Part shown: piece after piece, positions 24,867 through 33,330 of the stretch | Layout: the number at the start of each line of letters is the position of its first letter | How positions within the stretch are numbered: the first letter of the stretch is position 1 | NCBI RefSeq assembly: GCF_000236805.1 | Contig: NZ_AGFX01000011.1 | Span: 620,001-684,000 of the forward strand | DNA length: 64,000 nt | From: Paenibacillus peoriae KCTC 3763 | Lineage (GTDB): Bacteria > Bacillota > Bacilli > Paenibacillales > Paenibacillaceae | Direction: 5' to 3' | Notes under the pieces: model-generated | What the model was told of the DNA's origin: nothing | Database searches by the model: none | The model's input: only the letters and a program-made list of their open reading frames with translations | Position numbers and translations under genes: made by a program

Positions 24867-27154
24867 TGGCTAAACTGGAGGAGGAGCTCAAACAAGCAGG
24901 CGCCGCACAAGTAACGACGTTCGAATCCGGCAATGAGATGGCCGCTACAGCGGCTGCGCAAATCAATTATCATATGATGGGATATTTCCCGATCACTCCG
25001 TCGACCGAGGTGGCGCAGTACCTGGATCAGATGAGAACGAGGGGTCAGCATAACATCAAGCTGGTTGCAGCGGATGGAGAACACGGATCGGCGGGGATAT
25101 GCTATGGTGCCGCAGCAGCGGGAGCAAGAGTGGTGAATGCCACCAGCTCGCAGGGCTTCCTGTATATGCTGGAGCAGCTGCCTGTTCAGTCAGGTACGCG
25201 TTTCCCTATGGTTATGAATTTGGTGACACGTGCCGTCAGTGGTCCGCTGGATATTCGCGGGGATCATTCAGACCTGTACTACGGTTTGAATACGGGCTGG
25301 GTCATTTTGATGGCAAGCACGCCACAGGCTGTGTATGATATGAATATCATGGCGCTGAAAATTGCGGAGCACAGTGATGTTCGATTGCCTGTGATGGTCG
25401 CTTATGACGGCTTTTATACGTCACATCAGAAGCGCAAGGTGCAGTATTTTGCCGATGCGGAGACGGTTCGGGGGTTTGTAGGACCGAATCCCAATCTGAA
25501 TCATCCGAATCTTTTGGATTTTGATCAACCGGTCACGGTAGGCGCCCATATGAATGGCGATGATCTAATGAACAATCACTTCCAGCAGTCTGAGGCATTA
25601 AGACGGTCTGAAGGAGTATATGAGCAGGTTGCGGCAGAATATGCATCTTTATCCGGTCGGGAATATCCGATTTTGGATCTATATCATATGGAAGATGCCG
25701 AGGTTGCGGTATTCCTGCTGAATTCGGCGGCTGAATCGGCCAAGGATGTGGCAGACCAACTTCGCGCACGTGGTATTAAGGCCGGGGTCGTTCGTCCGAA
25801 TATCATCCGTCCGTTCCCGGCCGCGCAGCTGCGTGAGGCATTGCGTGATGTCAAGGCGCTGGTGGTGGGTGAGCGTGCGGATTCGTACGGCGCTGACGGC
25901 GGTAATTTGACGCACGAAATCAAAGCGGCTCTGCAGGAGGACCCGCTGAACAAGACGACTGTATTGTGTCGCATCTTTGGCTTGGGTGGGAAGGATTTTT
26001 ATGCGGAAGACGCAGAGGCGTTCTTCCAACTGGCGATCGAGACGGCAGAAGCTGGCCGTGCGGAGAAGCCGTTTGATTATTACGGCATTAACCCGGGTTC
26101 GCCGGATAAGGTGATGCCGCAGGTTATGCAGCCGCCACGGGGCGATGATTACCGCACGGGACTGATTCAGGTCACGCCGGACGAGGTGACTGGCAAGCTC
26201 AAGGTCAAGGTGCCGCCGCTGCGTTCACTGACGACCAAACCACGTCGGCTTACGCAAGGTCACGGGGCTTGTCCGGGCTGCGGAGCATTATCTTCGCTGG
26301 AGCTGTTTTTCAAAGGGATTGAAGGCGATATTGTTATATTGTTCCAGACAGGCTGCGTCTATGTGGTGACAACGGGTTATCCATATACATCACATAAGCA
26401 ACCGATGATCCATAACCTGTTTCAAAATGGGGCAGCTACAATTTCGGGAGCGCTGGAAGCCTACCTGGAAATGAAGCGCCGTAACGAGATTGAGATGTCG
26501 GATGATCCGACCTTTATTATGATCAGTGGTGACGGCGGGATGGACATTGGCATGGGCTCCGCGATTGGTGCGGCTCTGCGCAATCATAAGCTGATCATGC
26601 TGGAATATGATAACGAGGGATACATGAACACAGGCTCGCAGCAATCGTATTCCACTCCGCTCGGTCACATGACCAGTACGTCGGGTGTAGGGAAGATGCA
26701 AAAAGGAAAGCAAGGGCATCACAAGGACACTGTGCAAATCATGGCGGCCTGCAACATTCCGTATGCCTTCACGGCGGCTGAAAGCCACCCGCAGGATATG
26801 CTGCGTAAAGCGGCCAAGGCGCAATGGTATGCGAATAATGTGGGAACGGTCTATGGTAAAATCCTAAGTGCCTGCCCGCTTAACTGGAAATCCGAAGATC
26901 GGCTGGGCACCAGCATTGTGGGGGCCGCTGTCGAGTCTTGCTTCTTCCCATTGTACGAAATTGAGCAGGGTAGTACGACGATTACGTACAACCCGGAAGA
27001 CAAGGGGAAACGGATTCCAGCTGCTGAATGGTTGAAATTAATGGGGAAAACAAAGCATCTGCTTAAAGAGGAAGCTACGCTGGCTACCTTTGAGCAGGAG
27101 ATTGAACGTCGCTGGACCATATTGAAAAAGAAACATGAAATTTCGGAGCTATAA
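24866..27154 (+). CDS. 2-oxoacid:ferredoxin oxidoreductase, fused alpha-beta subunit
   Basis: A 762-residue catalytic chain. Residues 15-390 are the alpha (PorA) region: NEMAATAAAQINYHMMGYFP, ITPSTEVAQY, then SSQGFLYMLEQLPVQSGTRFP-like domain I and VVRPNIIRPFP of domain II. Residues about 450-710 are the beta (PorB) region with the thiamine-diphosphate site HGACPGCGALSS and GDGGMDIGMGSAIG...DNEGYMNTG. No cluster-binding ferredoxin domain lies inside this chain; it is on the partner. Fusion of alpha with beta and gamma with delta makes a two-subunit enzyme. Confidence 0.88.
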   Translation: MAKLEEELKQAGAAQVTTFESGNEMAATAAAQINYHMMGYFPITPSTEVAQYLDQMRTRGQHNIKLVAADGEHGSAGICYGAAAAGARVVNATSSQGFLYMLEQLPVQSGTRFPMVMNLVTRAVSGPLDIRGDHSDLYYGLNTGWVILMASTPQAVYDMNIMALKIAEHSDVRLPVMVAYDGFYTSHQKRKVQYFADAETVRGFVGPNPNLNHPNLLDFDQPVTVGAHMNGDDLMNNHFQQSEALRRSEGVYEQVAAEYASLSGREYPILDLYHMEDAEVAVFLLNSAAESAKDVADQLRARGIKAGVVRPNIIRPFPAAQLREALRDVKALVVGERADSYGADGGNLTHEIKAALQEDPLNKTTVLCRIFGLGGKDFYAEDAEAFFQLAIETAEAGRAEKPFDYYGINPGSPDKVMPQVMQPPRGDDYRTGLIQVTPDEVTGKLKVKVPPLRSLTTKPRRLTQGHGACPGCGALSSLELFFKGIEGDIVILFQTGCVYVVTTGYPYTSHKQPMIHNLFQNGAATISGALEAYLEMKRRNEIEMSDDPTFIMISGDGGMDIGMGSAIGAALRNHKLIMLEYDNEGYMNTGSQQSYSTPLGHMTSTSGVGKMQKGKQGHHKDTVQIMAACNIPYAFTAAESHPQDMLRKAAKAQWYANNVGTVYGKILSACPLNWKSEDRLGTSIVGAAVESCFFPLYEIEQGSTTITYNPEDKGKRIPAAEWLKLMGKTKHLLKEEATLATFEQEIERRWTILKKKHEISEL

Positions 27155-27174
27155 TTCGGTTTTTTATATCATCC

Positions 27175-27214
27175 AAAAAGATTCTTTGCGCTTGTTGCGT
27201 AAAGAATCTTTTTT
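27175..27214 (+). terminator. oxidoreductase operon terminator
   Basis: AAAAAGATTCTTT pairs perfectly with AAAGAATCTTTTTT. Confidence 0.88.
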
Positions 27215-27336
27215 GTCGTTTATGGGATGAAGCATAAAAAAACAGGTAATGATTTCCGATATAGGAGTGGAGGCCTATATGAAAAAGAATAAATAACAGT
27301 CTTCTTCTGAATTTTTAGATGCAATGAGGTGCAGGT

Positions 27337-27804
27337 ATGATTAAGCTGAATACAGTTGAAATAATCGAAATTATAAAGAAGCAAATCCCCAAGGTCATGA
27401 ACATCAAGCCCGTTGAGCTGAAGTTTACAGATGATTTTGGGCGGGCATCACTGGCGGGAACGGACCATAAATTTACACTGACGAATCAGCATTATTCTGC
27501 CAAGGTGATGGATTGTGTACTGGAAACGCAGGTGCGTCCAATTTTAATGTGTGAGATTATTTATTTTCTAAAATGTGAGTTTATTGATGGACATGTTGAA
27601 GTACGGCTGGATTATGACGCATGCTCTGAAGAAGGCCACGGACCCACAGCTTCGGCGGTTATTACCTTTGACCATGCTACACAGCTCGGCTTGGAAGAAC
27701 TGGCTGATCTGATTGATCTGGCGCTTCATATGAATGATAAAACCTGGTTTGAAGAACTCTCCAGCCAATATGTTAAAACAAAAGCAGGAGCGTCTATCCG
27801 ATAA
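27337..27804 (+). CDS. IDEAL-domain hypothetical protein (155 aa)
   Basis: Unrecognised cytosolic protein of 155 residues. The C-terminal stretch LADLIDLALHMNDKTWFEEL matches the pattern of the IDEAL domain, a short helical module found in Firmicute regulators such as MecA-related and ComK-related contexts. The N-terminal 100 residues (MIKLNTVEIIEIIKKQIPKV, then mixed beta) have no family I can name. ATG follows GAGGTGCAGGT. It stands alone between the oxidoreductase terminator and the FMN riboswitch. Confidence 0.7.
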   Translation: MIKLNTVEIIEIIKKQIPKVMNIKPVELKFTDDFGRASLAGTDHKFTLTNQHYSAKVMDCVLETQVRPILMCEIIYFLKCEFIDGHVEVRLDYDACSEEGHGPTASAVITFDHATQLGLEELADLIDLALHMNDKTWFEELSSQYVKTKAGASIR

Positions 27805-27869
27805 CTTGCTTTTTTTAGAAGTCGGTGCTAATATACGTTACAAGTTTACTGTTAATTCAATTGAATAAG

Positions 27870-28045
27870 AGCAAGATCCTTCGGGGCGGGGCGAAATTCC
27901 CCACCGGCGGTGATGACGTGCATGTGGATCGCTTGTGTGATCACAGCACGGCTTAGTCCGTGACCCGGATGCTGAACGATCAGCAGAAGGTGGACCTGGT
28001 GTAATTCCGGGACCGACAGTATAGTCTGGATGGGAGAAGGATACG
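27870..28045 (+). promoter_or_regulatory. FMN riboswitch (RFN element)
   Basis: The conserved RFN pieces are all present in order: AGATCCTTCGGGGCGGGG, AAATTCCCCACCGGCGGTGA, the variable arm, AGTCCGTGACCCG, GTGGACCTGGTGTAATTCC, GGGACCGACAGTATAGTCTG and GATGGGAGAAGGAT. FMN binding should reduce expression of the riboflavin genes downstream. Confidence 0.95.
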
Positions 28046-28316
28046 GAGCGCATGTGCATGACGTGACATGTGCCGATTATTAGCATACGTAAATGTACGT
28101 ACGGCTTATTTCGTTGTAGGGCGGCATCGGGGAGACGGCTTTTTCAGCTTCTTTTCAGCAGGTGTTCTAAGCGCATTAGGTTGTACCGTAGTCATGCTTT
28201 TTGTTGGCATACGTATTATTCGTGACGTTTCAACATGCATATGGACTGCGCTTGTATACTGTAAATTCGACTCTCATCACCCCCATGACGGATAGATTCC
28301 GTACTGGGGGTTTTTT
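28046..28316 (+). terminator. riboswitch expression platform with terminal hairpin
   Basis: About 234 nt separate the aptamer from a strong terminator (CCCCCA-x2-ACGG...CCGT-x2-TGGGGG then TTTTTT, 28280-28316). The intervening bases hold short dyads (such as GCATGT...ACATGTGC at 28049-28073) but no gene I can support and no trace of ribD. Confidence 0.75.
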
Positions 28317-28374
28317 GCGCTTACGACTGATGAATTAGGGATAAACTGAAACGAGATGGAAAGGAGTGAAGGGC

Positions 28375-29040
28375 ATGTTTACCGGGTTGGTCGAGGAAGT
28401 GGGACGCATTCAAACGATTTCCAAAAGCGGAGAAGCGATGGTCCTGGGGATTGAGGGCTCTATCGTCTTGGGCGACTTGAAAATAGGAGACAGTGTTTCC
28501 GTGAATGGTGTTTGTCTGACGGCCATACAGATCGGTGTGAAGGATTTTAAGGTCGATGTCATGCCGGAAACCTTTCGCAGCAGCAATCTGAAAGAACTCA
28601 AATCCGGTAGCCGAGTCAATCTGGAGCGGGCGATGGCGGCAAGTGGAAGGTTCGGAGGACATATTGTACAGGGACATGTGGACGGGACGGGCACGATTCG
28701 CCGGGTGACATCAGACCAGAATGCGGTTGTGTTCGAAGTTGCGCCTTCTAATCAAGCATTATTCAAATATATTCTTCTCAAAGGTTCGATCACACTGGAC
28801 GGCATCAGCCTCACAGTCGCGCAGCGAACGGGAGATACCTTTGCCGTATCCATTATCCCCCATACCTTATCCGAGACAGCCTTACAAGCCAAACGTGAGG
28901 GAGACACGGTCAATATTGAATGCGACATACTGGGCAAGTATGTGGAACAGCTTTTGAATTACAGAGGCTCAGCGGCGACGGAGGGAGCAGAAAAAGCTCC
29001 TATAAGTCTGGACTATCTGGCGAAGCACGGCTTTGCCTGA
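28375..29040 (+). CDS. ribE: riboflavin synthase
   Basis: Trimeric lumazine-dismutating enzyme, the last step to riboflavin. ATG at 28375 is 8 nt after AAGGAG and gives 221 residues starting MFTGLVEEVG. Two lumazine-binding repeats are seen: GDSVSVNGVCLT...FKVDVMPET in the first half and LLKGSITLDGISLTV...VSIIPHT in the second. Downstream of the FMN riboswitch terminator, so it is under FMN control. (Named ribE in Bacillus; ribC in enteric nomenclature.). Confidence 0.94.
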   Translation: MFTGLVEEVGRIQTISKSGEAMVLGIEGSIVLGDLKIGDSVSVNGVCLTAIQIGVKDFKVDVMPETFRSSNLKELKSGSRVNLERAMAASGRFGGHIVQGHVDGTGTIRRVTSDQNAVVFEVAPSNQALFKYILLKGSITLDGISLTVAQRTGDTFAVSIIPHTLSETALQAKREGDTVNIECDILGKYVEQLLNYRGSAATEGAEKAPISLDYLAKHGFA

Positions 29041-29101
29041 TCTGGAATGGTAAATCTGCCAGAGGAGTACTTATGCTACAAAAAATAAGGAGGACAGCGC
29101 T

Positions 29102-29785
29102 ATGGATAGAGAGAGTCAAACAAGTGCAGCGGCTGATGTAATGGAGCACGACAGGGTGGAACTGGACGAAGAGATTCGTCTGGATTCTATCGAAGAAGCG
29201 CTGGAGGATTTGAAGAACGGTAAAGTCGTTATCGTCGTGGATGATGAACAGCGCGAAAATGAAGGTGATTTTATTGCATTGGCTGAAAAGGCAACCCCTG
29301 AAGTCATTAATTTCATGATCACTGAAGGACGTGGATTGGTCTGCGTGCCGATTACCCAGCAAAGAGCCGAGGCATTGGAGTTGCATCCAATGGTGGAGCA
29401 GAATACAGATTTCCACGGCACAGCCTTTACCGTGTCGGTTGATCATGTGAAAACAATAACAGGTATTTCGGCAGCCGAGCGTTCCTTGACTGCACGCGCC
29501 TTGGCTGACGAAACAGTCGCAGGAGCCGATTTCCGCAAGCCTGGCCACATGTTTCCGCTGATTGCCCGCGATGGCGGTGTTTTGCAGCGTGCAGGTCATA
29601 CAGAAGCGGCAGTCGATCTGGCCCGACTCAGCGGCTTCAAGCCCGCCGGAGTCATTTGCGAAATTATAAAGGAAGACGGCACCATGGCCCGACTGCCTGA
29701 TTTGGCCGTGTTCGCCAAGCATCATCAGCTGAAGCTGATCAGTATTCAGGATTTAATTGACTATCGTCGTCGTTTGTCATTGTAA
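29102..29785 (+). CDS. ribB: 3,4-dihydroxy-2-butanone-4-phosphate synthase (RibB only)
   Basis: Makes the four-carbon precursor of lumazine from ribulose 5-phosphate. The 227 residues contain [13 protein letters not shown] (catalytic acidic loop), [37 protein letters not shown] and [15 protein letters not shown]. In Bacilli this domain is normally fused to GTP cyclohydrolase II (RibBA, about 400 residues). Here the protein stops at [11 protein letters not shown], exactly the inter-domain boundary, and only 31 bp separate it from ribH, so the RibA half is cleanly missing. ATG follows AAGGAGG. Confidence 0.92.
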   Translation: MDRESQTSAAADVMEHDRVELDEEIRLDSIEEALEDLKNGKVVIVVDDEQRENEGDFIALAEKATPEVINFMITEGRGLVCVPITQQRAEALELHPMVEQNTDFHGTAFTVSVDHVKTITGISAAERSLTARALADETVAGADFRKPGHMFPLIARDGGVLQRAGHTEAAVDLARLSGFKPAGVICEIIKEDGTMARLPDLAVFAKHHQLKLISIQDLIDYRRRLSL

Positions 29786-29816
29786 AAATCATTTTAAAAA
29801 AGAGAGGTTGATAAGT

Positions 29817-30281
29817 ATGGCACGTTTTCTGGAAGGCAATCTTGTATCGGATGGTTTAAAATATGGTATTGTAGTAGGAAGATTCAATGAGTTTATTACA
29901 AGCAAGCTGTTAAGCGGTGCAATTGACGCACTTCAACGACATGGTGTACAGGAAGATGAGATTGATGTGGCCTGGGTTCCTGGTGCTTTTGAAATTTCAC
30001 TGATTGCACAAAAAATGGCCGCAAGCGGCAAATATGATGCTGTTATTACGCTAGGGACCGTGATCCGTGGTTCTACTTCACATTATGATATTGTCTGCAA
30101 CGAAGTGGCAAAGGGTGTGGCGGCAATCAATCTGAAAACGGGTGTACCCGTTATTTTTGGTGTCGTGACTACAGAAAATATTGAGCAGGCCATTGAGCGT
30201 GCAGGCACGAAGGCTGGTAATAAGGGTTGGGATTCTGCGCTGGCTGCAATTGAAATGGCGAACCTGGGCAAGCAATTTTAA
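29817..30281 (+). CDS. ribH: 6,7-dimethyl-8-ribityllumazine synthase
   Basis: Condenses 5-amino-6-ribitylaminouracil with the RibB product; forms icosahedral or pentameric assemblies. ATG at 29817, after AGAGAGG, gives 154 residues. Family marks: [34 protein letters not shown] with the catalytic His, and [17 protein letters not shown]. It is the last rib gene; ribT, which follows in Bacillus, is not present before scpA. Confidence 0.95.
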   Translation: MARFLEGNLVSDGLKYGIVVGRFNEFITSKLLSGAIDALQRHGVQEDEIDVAWVPGAFEISLIAQKMAASGKYDAVITLGTVIRGSTSHYDIVCNEVAKGVAAINLKTGVPVIFGVVTTENIEQAIERAGTKAGNKGWDSALAAIEMANLGKQF

Positions 30282-30454
30282 TGATATAAGCAACTGAATA
30301 AGAACGGTGTAATTGCAAAGCGAAAAAGGGATTGGATTGTTAAGCAAGGCGATGACGTATATACTACAGAAAGAGGGATTGATAACGTCGAGCATACGTG
30401 CTATGGGGAAAGGTATTGTTGAATGATGATTGGAGTAAGGCAGGGGGAAGCACA

Positions 30455-31249
30455 TTGACAGTCGTAAATTACAAGCTGGAAACATTCGAAGGTCCGCTGG
30501 ATCTGCTATTGCATCTGATTGATAAAGCCGAGATCGACATTCAGGATATCCCGATTAGTGATATTACGGATCAGTATATGGCTTTTTTGCACAGTATGCA
30601 GGAGTTGGAACTGGACATTACGAGCGAGTTTCTGGTGATGGCGGCGACGCTCTTATCGATTAAGAGTAAATTGCTGCTTCCCAAACCACCTGTGATGGAA
30701 TATGACGATTTGGATTATTATGAAGAAGAGGATTATGATCCGCGCGAGGAACTGGTTCGCAAGCTGGTGGAGTACCGTAAATATAAAGGAATTGCTCATC
30801 ATCTGAGTGAACGTGAATGGGAACGGAGTCTGATTTACGGCAAAGAGCCGGAAGATCTGAGTGCATTCCTGCCCACCGAACCTGTAAATCCGGTGCACGG
30901 GCTGCATACGAGCGATTTGGTCGCGGCCTTTCAGCGTGCATTGCGTAAAGCAGAACGACGTACGACGGTAACTCGTGTCCACCGGGATGAAATTTCAGTC
31001 AAGGACCGCATCCGGCAGGTTGTCGGGGTGTTAGAGGGACTCGGGACAGGAGGGCGGTTTCTGTTCTCCAAGCTGATGCATGAGGATATGTATCGGCATG
31101 AAGTGGTAGTAACCTTTTTGGCGATTCTCGAACTGATGAAAATGAAGCAAATTTTCTGTTATCAGGAGAAGATTTTCGATGATATTGTAATGGAGTGGAG
31201 AGGGGATTTACGGGTTAATGGATTATCTGAAGCTGAAATCAATTATTGA
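30455..31249 (+). CDS. scpA: segregation and condensation protein A
   Basis: Kleisin subunit of the SMC-ScpAB condensin, which bridges the SMC heads and organises the chromosome. TTG at 30455, six bases after AGGGGGA, gives 264 residues starting at TVVNYKLETFEGPLDLLLHL, the canonical N-terminus; a longer in-frame ATG exists at 30398. The central acidic linker YDDLDYYEEEDYDPREE and the C-terminal winged helix (VVVTFLAILELMKM) are present. It overlaps scpB by 32 bp. Confidence 0.93.
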   Translation: MTVVNYKLETFEGPLDLLLHLIDKAEIDIQDIPISDITDQYMAFLHSMQELELDITSEFLVMAATLLSIKSKLLLPKPPVMEYDDLDYYEEEDYDPREELVRKLVEYRKYKGIAHHLSEREWERSLIYGKEPEDLSAFLPTEPVNPVHGLHTSDLVAAFQRALRKAERRTTVTRVHRDEISVKDRIRQVVGVLEGLGTGGRFLFSKLMHEDMYRHEVVVTFLAILELMKMKQIFCYQEKIFDDIVMEWRGDLRVNGLSEAEINY

Positions 31250-31826
31250 GGGACTGTTGTTTCTCGCGGGAGAGGAAGGATTGTCCGCCAAGCAGATCGC
31301 CGACATTGTAGAGCAGCAGCAAGAGCTGGTTGAAAAAAGCCTGGAAGATATGAAGCAGGATATGGAGCAGGGAGGAAGAGGTCTGCAACTTGTCCGTCTT
31401 GCCGGGAATTATCAACTTGCAACCTTACCTGAGCATGCACCCTATTTTGAAAAGCTCGCTTATTCTCCGGCACGTGCCTCACTGTCTCAAGCGGCTTTGG
31501 AAACACTGGCCATTGTGGCCTATCGCCAGCCCATTACAAGAGTCGAAATCGAAGATATTCGGGGTGTCAAATCCGAGCGGGCCATACATACGCTGGTCAA
31601 CAAGGAGCTTATTGAGGAAAAAGGTCGGGCAGAGGCCATTGGACGGCCGATATTGTACGGAACGACAAAATCATTTCTGGATTATTTCGGTCTAGGCTCT
31701 CTCGCGGATTTGCCGCAACCGGAGATGTTTGAGGATTCGGACAATCTGGAGGAAGAGACACAATTATTGTTCGAACGTCTGGAGAGCAGCCAGCCAGCTG
31801 CAAACGATCCGGATCTTGAAGCCTGA
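31218..31826 (+). CDS. scpB: segregation and condensation protein B
   Basis: KITE-type partner of ScpA in the SMC complex. The 202 residues form two winged-helix domains with the conserved LSQAALETLAIVAYRQPITR, EIEDIRGVKSERAI and GRPILYGTTKSFLDYFGL, and an acidic tail. The start lies inside scpA in another frame, the usual overlap. Confidence 0.94.
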   Translation: MDYLKLKSIIEGLLFLAGEEGLSAKQIADIVEQQQELVEKSLEDMKQDMEQGGRGLQLVRLAGNYQLATLPEHAPYFEKLAYSPARASLSQAALETLAIVAYRQPITRVEIEDIRGVKSERAIHTLVNKELIEEKGRAEAIGRPILYGTTKSFLDYFGLGSLADLPQPEMFEDSDNLEEETQLLFERLESSQPAANDPDLEA

Positions 31827-31835
31827 TAAGAAAAG

Positions 31836-31873
31836 AAACAGCCAGTTCTCCGCAGAGAGGGACTGGCTGTTTG
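31836..31873 (+). terminator. scpAB terminator
   Basis: AAACAGCCAGT-x-CTC pairs with GAG-x2-ACTGGCTGTTT; short T-run. Confidence 0.75.
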
Positions 31874-31961
31874 CCATTTTAGGATGAATGATTTTCCTGT
31901 GAAGAACCCATACTATTTTTGCCATGGTATATCCATAGAAAAAGGTTGGGAGGACTCGCCA

Positions 31962-32663
31962 GTGTGGAAATGGATCGGTATCGCCATCATCGTCATCATA
32001 TTACTTGTGCTGGCTGTTTTGCTCTCTCGTATCCGATGGAAGCTTGATATTGCCAAGCATGATAGTGATGATCGGGCGCATCTGGAGATCAGATTTCTGT
32101 ACGGGTTGATCAAAATCAATTATGATATTCCAGCTATTCTGATAGCAAATCTGCAAAAAGGGCTTCTCTATCGGCTTGACCGCAACAAAAACATACATAA
32201 AACCGATGCTTCCGTGGATAGTGGAAATATTGATGCAGAAAAAATCAAGCAATTTATACACGATGTACGAGTTTTGCTCAAAGGAACGAAAGCCTTAAGT
32301 CACTGGCTGCGGCATACGTTAGCCCATGTGACGATGTCCAAAATGGAATGGTCCACCAATATCAGTCTTGCTGACGCAGCCTATACGGCTACCTCAACCG
32401 GTATTCTATGGGGGCTGAAAACGACGCTGATCGGTTTTGTTTCCAGCTTTGTACACATGAACTGCACGCCCAAGCTGTTTGTTGTACCCTATTGGGCAAA
32501 TCGTCTGCGTTTTACTACCACTTTGACTTGCGAAGGAAATGTGTCGCTCGGATATTTATTTTTTTCCATGCTCATTTTAGCTTATCGTATATGGCGCGTT
32601 CCGGGTGGACCGGAAGCTTGGAAACGGGTTTTATCCAAGAAGCCCACCCGGCATGAGGGATGA
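31962..32663 (+). CDS. ytfI: DUF2953 membrane protein (YtfI homolog)
   Basis: A 233-residue protein with one N-terminal membrane helix (IAIIVIILLVLAVLLSRI) and a C-terminal hydrophobic stretch; the middle has LEIRFLYGLIKINYDIP, a DUF2953 mark. GTG at 31962, after GGGAGGAC, is preferred to an upstream in-frame ATG at 31884. Its partner downstream is gerW (ytfJ), as in the Bacillus ytfI-ytfJ pair expressed in the forespore. Function is unknown. Confidence 0.8.
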   Translation: MWKWIGIAIIVIILLVLAVLLSRIRWKLDIAKHDSDDRAHLEIRFLYGLIKINYDIPAILIANLQKGLLYRLDRNKNIHKTDASVDSGNIDAEKIKQFIHDVRVLLKGTKALSHWLRHTLAHVTMSKMEWSTNISLADAAYTATSTGILWGLKTTLIGFVSSFVHMNCTPKLFVVPYWANRLRFTTTLTCEGNVSLGYLFFSMLILAYRIWRVPGGPEAWKRVLSKKPTRHEG

Positions 32664-32748
32664 GCGATACATATTTTCTAAGTGCTCTGAGCACAATAGC
32701 GAAAGAAAAGGCAGTCTACGCTTGAAAATAAGCAGAGGAGGAATAATC

Positions 32749-33240
32749 ATGTCAGATCACCCGATTCAAGGGCTCATGCAAACCGCAATGGAAAACATCA
32801 AAGCCATGGTAGACGTAAATACGATTGTGGGAGAAGCGGTGGAAACACCCGATGGTGCCGTTATTTTGCCAATCAGTAAGGTGGGGTTTGGTTTCGCAGC
32901 CGGGGGAAGTGATTTTAATGTTGATGAAGAGGTACTTCATACTTCCTCGGCAGCGGGTAATCATAGCGGGAAGGAAGGGCATCCGTTTGGTGGCGGTAGC
33001 GGCGGCGGTGTATCTATTCAACCGATTGCTTTTCTGGTTGTTGGCAAACAGGGGGCACAAATCGTTCCTTTGGACAATCAAACACATCTGATTGAGAAAT
33101 TAATCGACTCCACCCCCTACCTGATCGATAAGGTTCAGTCTATCTTCCGAAATGCAGGCGACGACATGCAAAATCCAAAGGTAACTGTAGATGTCACTAC
33201 AAATCAAGATCATAGTCACTCTGGTCCGGCTTACTTGTAA
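32749..33240 (+). CDS. gerW: GerW family sporulation protein (YtfJ)
   Basis: Spore protein required in Bacillus for normal germination with L-alanine. The 163 residues carry the family core NIKAMVDVNTIVGEAVETPD, ISKVGFGFAAGGSDF, a Gly-rich loop FGGGSGGGVSIQPIAFLVV and IDSTPYLIDKVQ. ATG follows AGAGGAGG. The soluble protein probably sits in the forespore core or on its membrane. Confidence 0.9.
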   Translation: MSDHPIQGLMQTAMENIKAMVDVNTIVGEAVETPDGAVILPISKVGFGFAAGGSDFNVDEEVLHTSSAAGNHSGKEGHPFGGGSGGGVSIQPIAFLVVGKQGAQIVPLDNQTHLIEKLIDSTPYLIDKVQSIFRNAGDDMQNPKVTVDVTTNQDHSHSGPAYL

Positions 33241-33267
33241 AGATTATTGAACTAAAAATGTTTCTTC

Positions 33268-33316
33268 GGGAAGGGTTCCCAAAGCCCAAGCAAGGGCTAA
33301 GGAATACCTTCCTTTT
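33268..33316. terminator. hairpin between convergent gerW and tgl
   Basis: GGAAGG...CCTTCC encloses AGCCC...GGGCT; the plus strand continues TTTTG. Likely shared by both genes. Confidence 0.55.
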
Positions 33317-33330
33317 GCTTGCATTTGTTT

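Noticed and set aside
27290-27295. Five-codon ORF (MKKNK) behind GTGGAGG upstream of the IDEAL-domain gene
   Set aside because: Too short to assess; could be chance. No attenuator structure was seen after it.
28068-28295. 75-codon ORF between the FMN aptamer and its terminator
   Set aside because: No ribosome site, no resemblance to RibD, and it overlaps the terminator; treated as part of the expression platform.
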